Origin: Aquarana catesbeiana
Lineage: Eukaryota > Chordata > Amphibia > Anura > Ranidae
Direction: 5' to 3'
Assembly: GCF_042186555.1 (NCBI RefSeq)
Contig: NC_133326.1
Coordinates: 440,560,147 to 440,624,146, forward strand
DNA: 64,000 nucleotides
Each line of letters opens with the position of its first letter. Positions within the stretch are counted from its first letter, which is position 1. Positions 38,644 through 51,533 of this stretch are shown in pieces. The notes below the pieces were generated by a model. That model did not search any database, was not told where the DNA came from, and saw only the letters and a list, made by a program, of their open reading frames with translations. The translations under genes and the position numbers were made by a program.

Positions 38644-39872
38644 ACAAGAGCACTGTTCCAGTATGTAGTCACAGAAAAGTGCTCCATTTGGAGTTTTACA
38701 CACTGATTTTTCTGAAATGGTTGTTAGTGAAACTCATTGTGGCTCTGGTTGTAGATAATCTGCTTCTCACCTTGGTCAAACTAGGAAGCACTTACATGTA
38801 CTAAAACAAAATAAAGTACTGAGGTTTGACTGTGTTGAAAGCATTAAAAGTAGAGTACCGGCCACTCTGATGCTCCTAGTTTCATCTGGAAGATTTAACC
38901 CAGTTCCCACATTGCCCAAAACAGGAAGCACTCACTCACCAGCAATGGAATACAAGAGAGAGCTTTGTTTTGGGTCATGTAATATGGGACAAAAATATCA
39001 ATCATTTTCTTTTGGCAGAAGAACAAGAATTGGATTAGAAAATATGAAGCAACTTACCTCCAAGAAGCAAACAGCCATTGTTCTCATGTATTTATCTTCA
39101 GGTTCTGTTTAAACATCCACTTCACTCTATCTTCCAACTCTTTATAAACCAGGTGGTATACACCATTATCCAATCAGTAATCAGTAAGGTTTTATTTTGT
39201 TATGCAGAGGGAGAAGCACATTCCAGTGGGCCAAATAAAAATAGGGCAGTGCCACACAAATCCACAGGTGGTAGCAGGAACAATCTCTGCATAACAATAG
39301 GGCATCCTTTTAGTGAACATGCTAATCAGAGGTGTAACCCACAGCTGAGTTTAGCAGTTTTGATTTTTGACAAAAAAGGAGAGTGTTTGGGAATAACAGA
39401 TCTCTGTGTTTTTTTTACTTTTCATTTAAGGAAAATTTTGAAAAAAATAATAAATAGACCAAGCTGGGAATTAGCCTTAAGCAAAAAGCAATTGTAACTA
39501 AGGATCATCAAAGATTTGCATGCTTTGAAACTTCTTGAAAGCAATATGAATCATGGGTTCTAGAGCAATGAAAATATAAGGCATTCTTGTAAAATACAAG
39601 ACATTGCTTTTGTTTGACTTATCTGTGGACTTAAAAATCACATATGTAAAAGCAAAGTTCCTTTTGTTCAATCAACTCTACCACAAATTACTCTTGGAAA
39701 TCCTATTACTATCTAACCCTAAACACAGCTCAAAATTGTCAGAACAAGAACAAAGATTATTTTCATCTCAATGTCTATGTGTATTAAGAAATGTTTCAAA
39801 GAAATTGAGTTTCCATCAAGTCGTTTTTGGACCATTCTGTTAATGTGAATCTGGTTACACAATACCCCAAAC
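38644..39872 (+). repeat. Monomer 32, class B
   Basis: Partner of monomer 16. Private change: gtaatatggg near 38979. Confidence 0.95.
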
Positions 39873-41097
39873 ACAAGAGCACTGTTCCAGTATGTAGTCA
39901 CAGAAAAGTGCTCCATTTGGAGTTTTACGCACTGATTTTTCTGAAATGGTTGTTAGTGAAACTCATTGTGGCTCTGGTTGTAGATAATCTGCTTCTCACT
40001 TTGGTCAAACTACGAAACACTTACATGTACTAAAACAAAATAAAGTACTGAGGTTTGACTGTGTTGAAAGCATTAAAAGTAGAGTACCGGCCACTCTGAT
40101 GCTCCTAGTTTCATCTGGAAGATTTAACCCAGTTCCCACATTGCCCAAAACAGGAAACACTCACCAGCAGTGAAATACAAGAGAGAGCTTTGTTTTGGGT
40201 CATGTAAGATGGGACAAAAATATCAATCATTTTCTTTTGGCAGAAGAATAAGAATTGGATTAGAAAATATGAAGCAGCTTACCTCCAAGAAGCAAACAAC
40301 CATTGTTCTCATGTATTTATCTTCAGGTTCTGTTTAAGCATCCACTTCTCTCTATCTCCCAACTCTTTATAAACCAGGTGGTATACACCATTATCCAATC
40401 AGTAATCAGTAAGGTTTTATTTTGTAATGCAGAGGGAGGAGCACATTCCAGTGGGCCAAATGAAAACAGGGCAGTGCCACACAAATCCACAGGTGGTAGC
40501 AGGAACAATCTCTGCATAACAATCTGGCATCCTTTTAGTGAACATGCTAATCCAAGGTGTAACCCACAGCTGAGTTTAGCAGTTTTGATTTTTGACAAAA
40601 AAGGAGAGTGTTTGGGAAAAACAGATCTCTGTGTATTTTTTACTTTACATTTAAGGAAAATTTTGAAAAAAATAATAAATAGACCAAGCTGGCAACTAGC
40701 TTTAAGCAAAAAACAATTGTAACTAAGGATCATCAAAGATGTGCATGCTTTGAAACTTCTTGAAAGCAATATGAATCATGGGTTCTATAGCTATGAAAAT
40801 ATAAGGTATTCTTGTAAAATACAAGACATTGCTTTTGTTTGGCTTATCTGTGGACATAAAAATCACCTATGTAAAAGCAAAGTTCCTTTTGTTCAATCAA
40901 CTCTACCACAAATTACTCATGGAAATCCTGTTACTATCTAACCCTAAACACAGCTCAAAATTGTCAGAACAAGAACAAAGATTATTTTCATCTCAATGTC
41001 TATGTGTATTAAGAAATGTTTCAAAGAAATTGAGTTTCCATCAAGTCGTTTTTGGACCATTCTGTTAATGTGAATCTGTTTACACAATACCCCAAAC
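39873..41097 (+). repeat. Monomer 33, class C
   Basis: Partner of monomer 17, with the regular C-to-D tail. Confidence 0.95.
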
Positions 41098-42533
41098 ACA
41101 AGAGCACTGTTCCAGTATGTAGTCACAGAAAAGTGCTCCATTTGGAGTTTTACGCACCGATTTTTCTGAAATGGTTGTTAGTGAAACTCATTGTGTCTCT
41201 GGTTGTAGATAATCTGCTTCTCACCTTGGTCAAAATAGGAAGCACTTACATGTACTAAAACAAAAAAAAGTACTGAGCTTTGACTGAGTTGAAAGCATTA
41301 AAAGTAGAGTACCAGCCACTCTGATGCTCCTAGTTTCATCCAGAAGATTTAACCCAGTTCCCACATTACCCAAAACAGGAAACACTCACCAGCAGTGAAA
41401 TACAAGAGAGAGCTTTGTTTTGGGTCATGTAAGATGGGACAAAAATATCAATCATTTTCTTTTGGCAGAAGAACAAGAATTAGATTAGAAAATATGAAGC
41501 AGCTTACCTCCAAGAAGCAAACAGCCACTCTGATGCTCGTAGTTTCATCTGGAAGATTTAACCCAGTTCCCACATTGCCCAAAACAGGAAACACTCACCA
41601 TCAGTGAAATAAAAGGGAGAGCTTTGTTTTGGGTCATGTAAGATGGAACAAAAATATCAATCATTTTCTTCTGGCAGAAGAACAAGAATTGGATTAGAAA
41701 ATATGAAGCAGCTTACCTCCAAGAAGCAAACAGCCATTGTTCTCATGTATTTATCTTCAGGTTCTGTTTAAGCATCCACTTCTGTCTATCTCCCAACTCT
41801 TTATAAACCAGGTGGTATACACCATTATCCAATCAGTAATCAGTAAGGTTTTATTTTGTTATGCAGAGGGAGAAGCACATTCCAGTGGGCCAAATAAAAA
41901 TAGGGCAGTGCCACACAAATCCACAGGTGGTAGCAGGAACAATCTCTGCATAACAAAAGGGCATCCTTTTAGTGAACATGCTAATCAGAGGTGTAACCCA
42001 CAGCTGAGTTTAGCAGTTTTGATTTATAACAAAAAAAAGTAGAGTGTTTGGGAATAACAGATCTCTGTGTATTTTTTACTTTTCATTTAAGGAAAATTTT
42101 GAAAATAATAATAAATAGACCAAGCTGGCAATTAGCTTTAAGCAAAAAGCAATTCTAACTAAGGATCATCAAAGATTTGCATGCTTTAAAACTTCTTGAA
42201 AGCAATATGAATCATGGGTTCTATAGCAATGAAAATATAAGGCATTCTTGTAAAATACAAGACATTGCTTTTGTTTGACTTATCTATGGACATAAAAATC
42301 ACCTATGTAAAAGCAAAGTTCCTTTTGTTCAATCAACTCTACCACAAATTACTCTTGGAAATCCTATTACTATCTAACCCTAAACACAGCTCAAAATTGT
42401 CAGACCAAGAACAAAGATTATTTTCATCTCAATGTCTATGTGTATTAAGAAATGTTTCAAAGAAATTGAGTTTCCATCAAGTCGTTTTTGGACCATTCTG
42501 TTAAAGTGAATCTGGTTACACAATACCCCAAAC
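41098..42533 (+). repeat. Monomer 34, class D with nested duplication
   Basis: It corresponds to monomer 18 in the long duplication but keeps both 209-bp copies. The second half has gatttataac like monomers 8 and 46. Private change aaagtagagtg near 42037 introduces a stop in the recurrent frame. Confidence 0.95.
41319..41736 (+). repeat. Nested 209-bp tandem duplication in monomer 34
   Basis: Two copies, with catccagaag in the first and gctcgtag and caccatcagtg in the second. This is the position where the two ~10.8-kb segments stop being collinear. Confidence 0.95.
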
Positions 42534-43759
42534 ACAAGAGCACTGTTCCAATATGTAGTCACAGAAAAGTGCTCCATTTGGAGTTTTACGCACTGATTTT
42601 TCTGAAATGGTTGTTAGTGAAACTCATTGTGGCTCTGGTTGTAGATAATCTGCTTCTCACCTTGGTCAAACTAGGAAGCACTTACATGTACTAAAACAAA
42701 ATAAAGTACTGAGGTTTGACTGTGTTGAAAGCATTAAAAGTAGAATACCGGCCACTCGGATGCTCCTAGTTTCATCTGGAAGTTTTAACCCAGTTCCCAC
42801 ATTGCCCAAAACAGGAAACACTCACCAGCAGTGAAATACAAGAGAGAGCTTTGTTTTGGGTCATGTAAGATGGGACAAAAATATCAATCATTTTCTTTTG
42901 GCAGAAGAACAAGAATTGGATTAGAAAATATGAAGCAGCTTACCTCCAAGAAGCAAACAGCCATTGTTCTCATGTATTTATCTTCAGGTTCTGTTTAAGC
43001 ATCCACTTCTGTCTATCTCCCAACTCTTTATAAACCAGGTGGTATACACCATTATCCAATCAGTAATCAGTAAGGTTTTATTTTGTTATGCAGAGGGAGG
43101 AGCACATTCCAGTGGGCCAAATGAAAATAGGGCAGTGCCACAGAAATCCACAGGTGGTAGCAGGAACAATCTCTGCATAACAATAGGGCATCCTTTTAGT
43201 GAACATGCTAATCAGAGGTGTAACCCACAGCTGAGTTTAGCAGTTTTGATTTTTGACAAAAAAAGGAGAGTGTTTGAGAATAACAGATCTCTGTGTATTT
43301 TTTACTTTTCATTTAAGGAAAATTTTGAAAATAATAATAAATAGACCAAGCTGGCAATTAGCTTTAAGCAAAAAGCAATTCTAACTAAGGATCATCAAAG
43401 ATTTGCATGCTTTAAAACTTCTTGAAAGCAATATGAATCATGGGTTCTATAGCAATGAAAATATAAGGCATTCTTGTAAAATACAAGACATTGCTTTTGT
43501 TTGACTTATCTATGGACATAAAAATCACCTATGTAAAAGCAAAGTTCCTTTTGTTCAATCAACTCTACCACAAATTACTCTTGGAAATCCTATTACTATC
43601 TAACCCTAAACACAGCTCAAAATTGTCAGACCAAGAACAAAGATTATTTTCATCTCAATGTCTATGTGTATTAAGAAATGTTTCAAAGAAATTGAGTTTC
43701 CATCAAGTCGTTTTTGGACCATTCTGTTAAAGTGAATCTGGTTACACAATACCCCAAAC
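42534..43759 (+). repeat. Monomer 35, hybrid F/E
   Basis: First half F2 (agaataccgg, actcggatg), second half E (ccaatcagtaat, gtttgagaataac, gctttaaaac). The switch lies between about 42760 and 43057. Confidence 0.9.
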
Positions 43760-44985
43760 ACAAGAGCACTGTTCCAATATGTAGTCACAGAAAAGTGCTC
43801 CATTTGGAGTTTTACGCACTGATTTTTCTGAAATGGTTGTTAGTGAAACTCATTGTGGCTCTGGTTGTAGATAATCTGCTTCTCACCTTGGTCAAACTAG
43901 GAAGCACTTACATGTACTAAAACAAAATAAAGTACTGAGGTTTGACTGTGTTGAAAGCATTAAAAGTAGAATACCGGCCACTCGGATGCTCCTAGTTTCA
44001 TCTGGAAGTTTTAACCCAGTTCCCACATTGCCCAAAACAGGAAACACTCACCAGCAGTGAAATACAAGAGAGAGCTTTGTTTTGGGTCATGTAAGATGGG
44101 ACAAAAATATCAATCATTTTCTTTTGGCAGAAGAACAAGAATTGGATTAGAAAATATGAAGCAGCTTACCTCCAAGAAGCAAACAGCCATTGTTCTCATG
44201 TATTTATCTTCAGGTTCTGTTTAAGCATCCACTTCACTCTATCTCCCAACTCTTTATAAACCAGGTGGTATACACCATTATCCACTCAGTAATCAGTAAG
44301 GTTTTATTTTGTTATGCAGAGGGAGGAGCACATTCCAGTGGGCCAAATGAAAATAGGGCAGTGCCACAGAAATCCACAGGTGGTAGCAGGAACAATCTCT
44401 GCATAACAAAAGGGCATCCTTTTAGTGAACATGCTAATCAGAGGTGTAACCCACAGCTGAGTTTAGCAGTTTTGATTTTTGACAAAAAAAGGAGTGTGTT
44501 TGGGAATAACAGATCTCTGTGTATTTTTTACTTTTCATTTAAGGAAAATTTTGAAAAAAATAATAAATAGACCAAGCTGGCAATTAGTTTTAAGCAAAAA
44601 GCAATTGTAACTAAGGATCATCAAAGATTTGCATGCTTTGAAACTTCTTGAAAGCAATATGAATCATGGGTTCTATAGCATTGAAAATATAAGGCATTCT
44701 TATAAAATACAAGACATTGCTTTTGTTTGACTTATCTATGGACATAAAAATCACCTATGTAAAAGCAAAGTTCCTTTTGTTCAATCAACTCTACCACAAA
44801 TTACTCTTGGAAATCCTATTACTATCTAACCCTAAACACAGCTCAAAATTGTCAGACCAAGAACAAAGATTATTTTCATCTCAATGTCTATGTGTATTGA
44901 GAAATGTTTCAAAGAAATTGAGTTTCCATCAAGTCGTTTTTGGACCATTCTGTTAAAGTGAATCTGGTTACACAATACCCCAAAC
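43760..44985 (+). repeat. Monomer 36, class F
   Basis: F variants plus cacttcactc and tail variant agcattgaaaat, both shared with monomer 40. Private changes cttataaaat near 44699 (breaks the tail hairpin) and attgagaaatg. Confidence 0.95.
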
Positions 44986-46203
44986 ACAAGAGCACTGTTC
45001 AAATATGTAGTCACAGAAAAGTGCTCCATTTGGAGTTTTACGCACTGATTTTTCTGAAATGGTTGTTAGTGAAACTCATTGTGGCTCTGGTTGTAGATAA
45101 TCTGCTTCTCACCTTGGTCAAACTAGGAAGCACTTACATGTACTAAAACAAAATAAAGTACTGAGGTTTGACTGTGTTGAAAGCATTAAAAGTAGAGTAC
45201 TGGCCATTCTGATGCTCCTAGTTTCATCTGGAAGATTTAACCCAGTTCCCACATTGCCCAAAACAGGAAACACTCACCATCAGTGAAATAAAAGGGAGAG
45301 CTTTGTTTTGGGTCATGTAAGATGGGACAAAAATATCAATCATTTTCTTTTGGCAGAAGAACAAGAATTGGATTAGAAAATATGAAGCAGCTTACCTCCA
45401 AGAAGCAAACAGCCATTGTTCTCATGTATTTATCTTCAGGTTCTGTTTAAGCATCCACTTCTGTCTATCTCCCAACTCTTTATAAACCAGGTGGTATACA
45501 CCATTATCCAATCAGTAAGGTTTTATTTTGTTATGCAGAGGGAGGAGCACATTCCAGTGGGCCAAATGAAAATAGGGCAGTGCCACAGAAATCCACAGGT
45601 GGTAGCAGGAACAATCTCTGCATAACAATAGGGCATCCTTTTAGTGAACATGCTAATCAGAGGTGTAACCCACAGCTGAGTTTAGCAGTTTTGATTTTTG
45701 ACAAAAAAAGGAGAGTGTTTGGGAATAACAGATCTCTGTGTATTTTTACTTTTCATTTAAGGAAAATTTTGAAAAAAATAATAAATAGACCAAGATGGAA
45801 ATTAGCTTTAAGCAAAAAGCAATTGTAACTAAGGATCATCAAAGATTTGCATGCTTTGAAACTTCTTGAAAGCAATATGAATCATGGGTTCTATAGTAAT
45901 GAAAATAGAAGGCATTTTTGTAAAATACAAGACATTGCTTTTGTTTGACTTATCTGTGGACATAAAAATCACCTATGTAAAAGCAAAGTTACTTTTGTTC
46001 AATCAACTCTACCACAAATTACTCTTGGAAATCCAATTGCTATCTAACCCTAAACACAGCTCAAAATTGTCAGACCAAGAACAAAGATTATTTTCATCTC
46101 AATGTCTATGTGTATTAAGAAATGTTTCAAAGAAATTGAGTTTCCACCAAGTTGTTTTTGGACCATTCTGTTAAAGTGAATCTGGTTACACAATACCCCA
46201 AAC
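44986..46203 (+). repeat. Monomer 37, class I
   Basis: Class I variants are gttcaaatatg, ggccattctg and caccatcagtg without a nested duplication. It lacks one copy of the 7-bp direct repeat aatcagt (near 45510), which contributes to its 1,218-bp length. Late in the tail caagttgtttttgg replaces the normally invariant aagtcg CpG. Confidence 0.94.
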
Positions 46204-47856
46204 ACAAGAGCACTGTTCCAATATGTAGTCACAGAAAAGTGCTCCATTTGGAGTTTTACGCACTGATTTTTCTGAAATGGTTGTTAGTGAAACTCATTGT
46301 GGCTCTGGTTGTAGATAATCTGCTTCTCACCTTGGCCAAACTAGGAAGCACTTACATGTACTAAAACAAAATAAAGTACTGAGGTTTGACTGAGCTGAAA
46401 GCATTAAAAGTAGAGTACCGGCCACTCTGATGCTCCTAGTTTCATCTGGAAGATTTAACCCAGTTCCCACATTGCCCAAAACAGGAAACACTCACCAGCA
46501 GTGAAATAAAAGAGAGAGCTTTGTTTTGGGTCATGTAAGATGGGACAAAAATATCAATCATTTTCTTTTGGCAGAAGAACAAGAATTGGATTAGAAAATA
46601 TGAAGCAGCTTACCTACAAGAAGCAAACAGCCACTCTGATGCTCATAGTTTCATCTGTAAGATTTAACCCAGTTCCCACATTGCCCAAAACAGGAAGCAC
46701 CCACTCACCAGCAATGGAATACAAGAGATTACTTTGTTTTGGGTAATGTAAGATATGACAAAAATATCAATCATTTTCTTTTGGCAGAAGAACAAGAATT
46801 GGATTAGAAAATATGAAGCAGCTTACCTCCAAGAAGCAAACAGCCACTCTGATGCTCCTAGTTTCATCTGGAAGATTTAACCCAGTTCCCACATTGCCCA
46901 AAACAGGAAGCACCCACTCACCAGCAATGGAATACAAGAGAGAGCTTTGTTTTGGGTAATGTAAGATGGGACAAAAATAATCAATCATTTTCTTTTGGCA
47001 GAAGAACAAGAATTGGATTAGAAAATATGAAGCAGCTTACCTCCAAGAAGCAAACAGCCATTGTTCTCATGTATTTGTCTTCAGGTTCTGTTTAAGCATC
47101 AACTTCTCTCTATCTCCCAACTCTTTATAAACCAGGTGGTATACACCATTATCCAATAAGTAATCAGTAAGGTTTTATTTTGTTATGCAGAGGGAGGAGC
47201 ACATTCCAGTGGGCCAAATGAAAATAGGGCAGTGCCACACAAATCCGCAGGTGGTAGCATGAACAATCTCTGCATAACAATAGGGCATCTTTTTAGTGAA
47301 CATGCTAATCAGAGGTGTAACCCACAGCTGAAATTAGCAGTTTTGATTTTTGACAAAAAAGGAGAGTTTTTGGGAATAAGAGATCTCTGTGTATTTTTTT
47401 ACTTTTCATTTAAGGAAAATTTTGAAAAAAATAATAAATAGACCAAGCTGGCAATTAGCTTTAAGCAAAAAGCAATTGTAACTAAGGATCATCAAAGATT
47501 TGCATGCTTTGAAACTTCTTGAAAGCAATATGAATCATGGGTTCTATAGCAATGAAAATATAAGGCATTCTTGTAAAATACAAGGCATTGCTTTTGTTTG
47601 ACTTATCTGTGGACATAAAAATCACCTATGTAAAAGCAAAGTTCCTTTTGTTCAATCAAATCTACCACAAATTACTCTTGGAAATCCTGTTACTATCTAA
47701 CCCTAAACAGAGCTCAAAATTGTCAGACCAAGAACAAAGATTATTTTCATCTCAATGTCTATGTGTATTAAGAAATGTTTCAAAGAAATTGAGTTTCCAT
47801 CAAGTCGTTTTTGGACCATTCTGTTAAAGTGAATCTGGTTACACAATACCCCAAAC
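46204..47856 (+). repeat. Monomer 38, class J, with nested triplication
   Basis: The longest monomer, at 1,653 bp, because the ~209-bp segment is present three times. The remainder has several private changes (tcaacttctc, ccaataagtaat, gctgaaattagc), and a G1-to-E style tail (aaggcattg, caaatctacc, cagagctc). Confidence 0.95.
46425..47060 (+). repeat. Nested triplication of the ~209-bp segment in monomer 38
   Basis: Copies at 46425-46633 (209 bp), 46634-46846 (213 bp) and 46847-47060 (214 bp). The longer copies contain cacccactcacc, an insertion of about 4 bp, and copy 3 has one extra a. The left flank is accggcca, not the accagcca of class D, and the D-specific catccagaag is absent, so this may be a separate event at the same breakpoints or a conversion product. 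Confidence 0.95.
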
Positions 47857-49081
47857 ACAAGAGCACTGTTCCAATATGTAGTCACAGAAAAGTGCTCCAT
47901 TTGGAGTTTTACGCACTGATTTTTCTGAAATGGTTGTTAGTGAAACTCATTGTGGATCTGGTTGTAGATAATCTGCTTCTCACCTTGGTCAAACTAGGAA
48001 GCACTTACATGTACTAAAACAAAATAAAGTACTGAGGTTTGACTGTGTTGAAAGCATTAAAAGTAGAATACCGGCCACTCTGATGCTCCTAGTTTCATCT
48101 GGAAGTTTTAACCCAGTCCCCACATTGCCCAAAACAGGAAACACTCACCAGCAGTGAAATACAAGAGAGAGCTTTGTTTTGGGTCATGTAAGATGGGACA
48201 AAAATATCAATCATTTTCTTTTGGCAGAAGAACAAGAATTGGATTAGAAAATATGAAGCAGCTTACCTCCAAGAAGCAAACAGCCATTGTTCTCATGTAT
48301 TTATCTTCAGGTTCTGTTTAAGCATCCACTTCTGTCTATCTCCCAACTCTTTATAAACCAGGTGATATACACCATTATCCAATCAGTAATCAGTAAGGTT
48401 TTATTTTGTTATGCAGAGGGAGGAGCACATTCCAGTGGGCCAAATGAAAATAGGGCAGTGCCACAGAAATCCACAGGTGGTAGCAGGAACAATCTCTGCA
48501 TAACAATAGGGCATCCTTTTAGTGAACATGCTAATCAGAGGTGTAACCCACAGCTGAGTTTAGCAGTTTTGATTTTTGACAAAAAAGGAGAGTGTTTGAG
48601 AATAACAGATCTCTGTGTATTTTTTACTTTTCATTTAAGGAAAATTTTGAAAATAATAATAAATAGACCAAGCTGGCAATTAGCTTTAAGCAAAAAGCAA
48701 TTCTAACTAAGGATCATCAAAGATTTGCATGCTTTAAAACTTCTTGAAAGCAATATGAATCATGGGTTCTATAGCAATGAAAATATAAGGCATTCTTGTA
48801 AAATACAAGACATTGCTTTTGTTTGACTTATCTATGGACATAAAAATCACCTATGTAAAAGCAAAGTTACTTTTGTTCAATCAACTCTACCACAAATTAC
48901 TCTTGGAAATCCTATTACTATCTAACCCTAAACACAGCTCAAAATTGTCAGACCAAGAACAAAGATTATTTTCATCTCAATGTCTATGTGTATTAAGAAA
49001 TGTTTCAAAGAAATTGAGTTTCCATCAAGTCGTTTTTGGACCATTCTGTTAAAGTGAATCTGGTTACACAATACCCCAAAC
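47857..49081 (+). repeat. Monomer 39, class E
   Basis: E variants with a 6-A rather than 7-A run after gac (near 48580), and a private ggtgatatac near 48361. The tail has aagttacttttg. Confidence 0.95.
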
Positions 49082-50307
49082 ACAAGAGCACTGTTCCAAT
49101 ATGTAGTCACAGAAAAGTGCTCCATTTGGAGTTTTACGCACTGATTTTTCTGAAATGGTTGTTAGTGAAACTCATTGTGGCTCTGGTTGTAGATAATCTG
49201 CTTCTCACCTTGGTCAAACTAGGAAGCACTTACATGTACTAAAACAAAATAAAGTACTGAGGTTTGACTGTGTTGAAAGCATTAAAAGTAGAATACCGGC
49301 CACTCGGATGCTCCTAGTTTCATCTGGAAGTTTTAACCCAGTTCCCACATTGCCCAAAACAGGAAACACTCACCAGCAGTGAAATACAAGAGAGAGCTTT
49401 GTTTTGGGTCATGTAAGATGGGACAAAAATATCAATCATTTTCTTTTGGAAGAAGAACAAGAATTGGATTAGAAAATATGAAGCAGCTTACCTCCAAGAA
49501 GCAAACAGCCATTGTTCTCATGTATTTATCTTCAGGTTCTGTTTAAGCATCCACTTCACTCTATCTCCCAACTCTTTATAAACCAGGTGGTATACACCAT
49601 TATCCACTCAGTAATCAGTAAGGTTTTATTTTGTTATGCAGAGGGAGGAGCACATTCCAGTGGGCCAAATGAAAATAGGGCAGTGCCACAGAAATCCACA
49701 GGTGGTAGCAGGAACAATCTCTGCATAACAAAAGGGCATCCTTTTAGTGAACATGCTAATCAGAGGTGTAACCCACAGCTGAGTTTAGCAGTTTTGATTT
49801 TTGACAAAAAAAGGAGTGTGTTTGGGAATAACAGATCTCTGTGTATTTTTTACTTTTCATTTAAGGAAAATTTTGAAAAAAATAATAAATAGACCAAGCT
49901 GGCAATTAGTTTTAAGCAAAAAGCAATTGTAACTAAGGATCATCAAAGATTTGCATGCTTTGAAACTTCTTGAAAGCAATATGAATCATGGGTTCTATAG
50001 CATTGAAAATATAAGGCATTCTTGTAAAATACAAGACATTGCTTTTGTTTGACTTATCTATGGACATAAAAATCACCTATGTAAAAGCAAAGTTCCTTTT
50101 GTTCAATCAACTCTACCACAAATTACTCTTGGAAATCCTATTGCTATCTAAACCTAAACACAGCTCAAAATTGTCAGACCAAGAACAAAGATTATTTTCA
50201 TGTCAATGTCTATGTGTATTAAGAAATGTTTCAAAGAAATTGAGTTTCCATCAAGTCGTTTTTGAACCATTCTGTTGAAGTGAACCTGGTTACACAATAC
50301 CCCAAAC
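49082..50307 (+). repeat. Monomer 40, class F
   Basis: F variants with cacttcactc and agcattgaaaat as in monomer 36. Private changes tttggaagaag and attgctatctaaacc. The tail has catgtcaatg and gttgaagtgaacc. Confidence 0.95.
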
Positions 50308-51533
50308 ACAAGAGCACTGTTCCAATATGTAGTCACAGAAAAGTGCTCCATTTGGAGTTTTACGCACTGATTTTTCTGAAATGGTTGTTAGTGAAACTCA
50401 TTGTGGCTCTGGTTGTAGATAATCTGCTTCTCACCTTGGTCAAACTAGGAAGCACTTACATGTACTAAAACAAAATAAAGTACTGAGGTTTGACTGTGGT
50501 GAAAGCATTAAAAGTAGAATACTGGCCACTCTGATGCTCCTAGTTTCATCTGGAAGTTTTAACCCAGTTCCCACATTGCCCAAAACAGGAAACACTCACC
50601 AGCAGTGAAATACAAGAGAGAGCTTTGTTTTGGGTCATGTAAGATGGGACAAAAATATCAATCATTTTCTTTTGGCAGAAGAACAAGAATTGGATTAGAA
50701 AATATGAAGCAGCTTACCTCCAAGAAGCAAACAGCCATTGTTCTCATGTATTTATCTTCAGGTTCTGTTTAAGCATCCACTTCTGTCTATCTCCCAACTC
50801 TTTATAAACCAGGTGGTATACACCATTATCCAATCAGTAATCAGTAAGGTTTTATTTTGTTATGCAGAGGGAGGAGCACATTCCAGTGGGCCAAATGAAA
50901 ATAGGGCAGTGCCACAGAAATCCACAGGTGGTAGCAGGAACAATATCTGCATAACAATAGGGCATCCTTTTAGTGAACATGCTAATCAGAGGTGTAACCC
51001 ACAGCTGAGTTTAGCAGTTTTGATTTTTGACAAAAAAAGGAGAGTGTTTGGGAATAACAGATCTCTGTGTATTTTTTACTTTTCATTTAAGGAAAATTTT
51101 GAAAATAATAATAAATAGACCAAGCTGGCAATTAGCTTTAAGCAAAAAGCAATTCTAACTAAGGATCATCAAAGATTTGCATGCTTTGAAACTTCTTGAA
51201 AGCAATATGAATCATGGGTTCGATAGCAATGAAAATATAAGGCATTCTTGTAAAATACAAGACATTGCTTTTGTTTGACTTATCTGTGGACATAAAAATC
51301 ACCTATGTAAAAGCAAAGTTCCTTTTGTTCAATCAAATCTACCACAAATTACTCTTGGAAATCCTGTTACTATCTAACCCTAAACAGAGCTCAAAATTGT
51401 CAGACCAAGAACAAAGATTATTTTCATCTCAATGTCTATGTGTATTAAGAAATGTTTCAAAGAAATTGAGTTTCCATCAAGTCGTTTTTGGACCATTCTG
51501 TTGAAGTGAATCTGGTTACACAATACCCCAAAC
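50308..51533 (+). repeat. Monomer 41, class G
   Basis: G variants with caatatctgc but ttttgttatgcag. Private gttcgatagc near 51220. The tail has caaatctacc, cagagctc and gttgaagtgaatc. Confidence 0.94.

Larger units (their letters stand above)
30485..41320 (+). repeat. Long segmental repeat, copy 2 (monomers 25b-34a)
   Basis: Partner of 10450-21300. Differences include gtgtaataag near 34873, gtaatatggg near 38979, cacatggccc near 36456 and cacttaccag near 32799. Confidence 0.9.
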
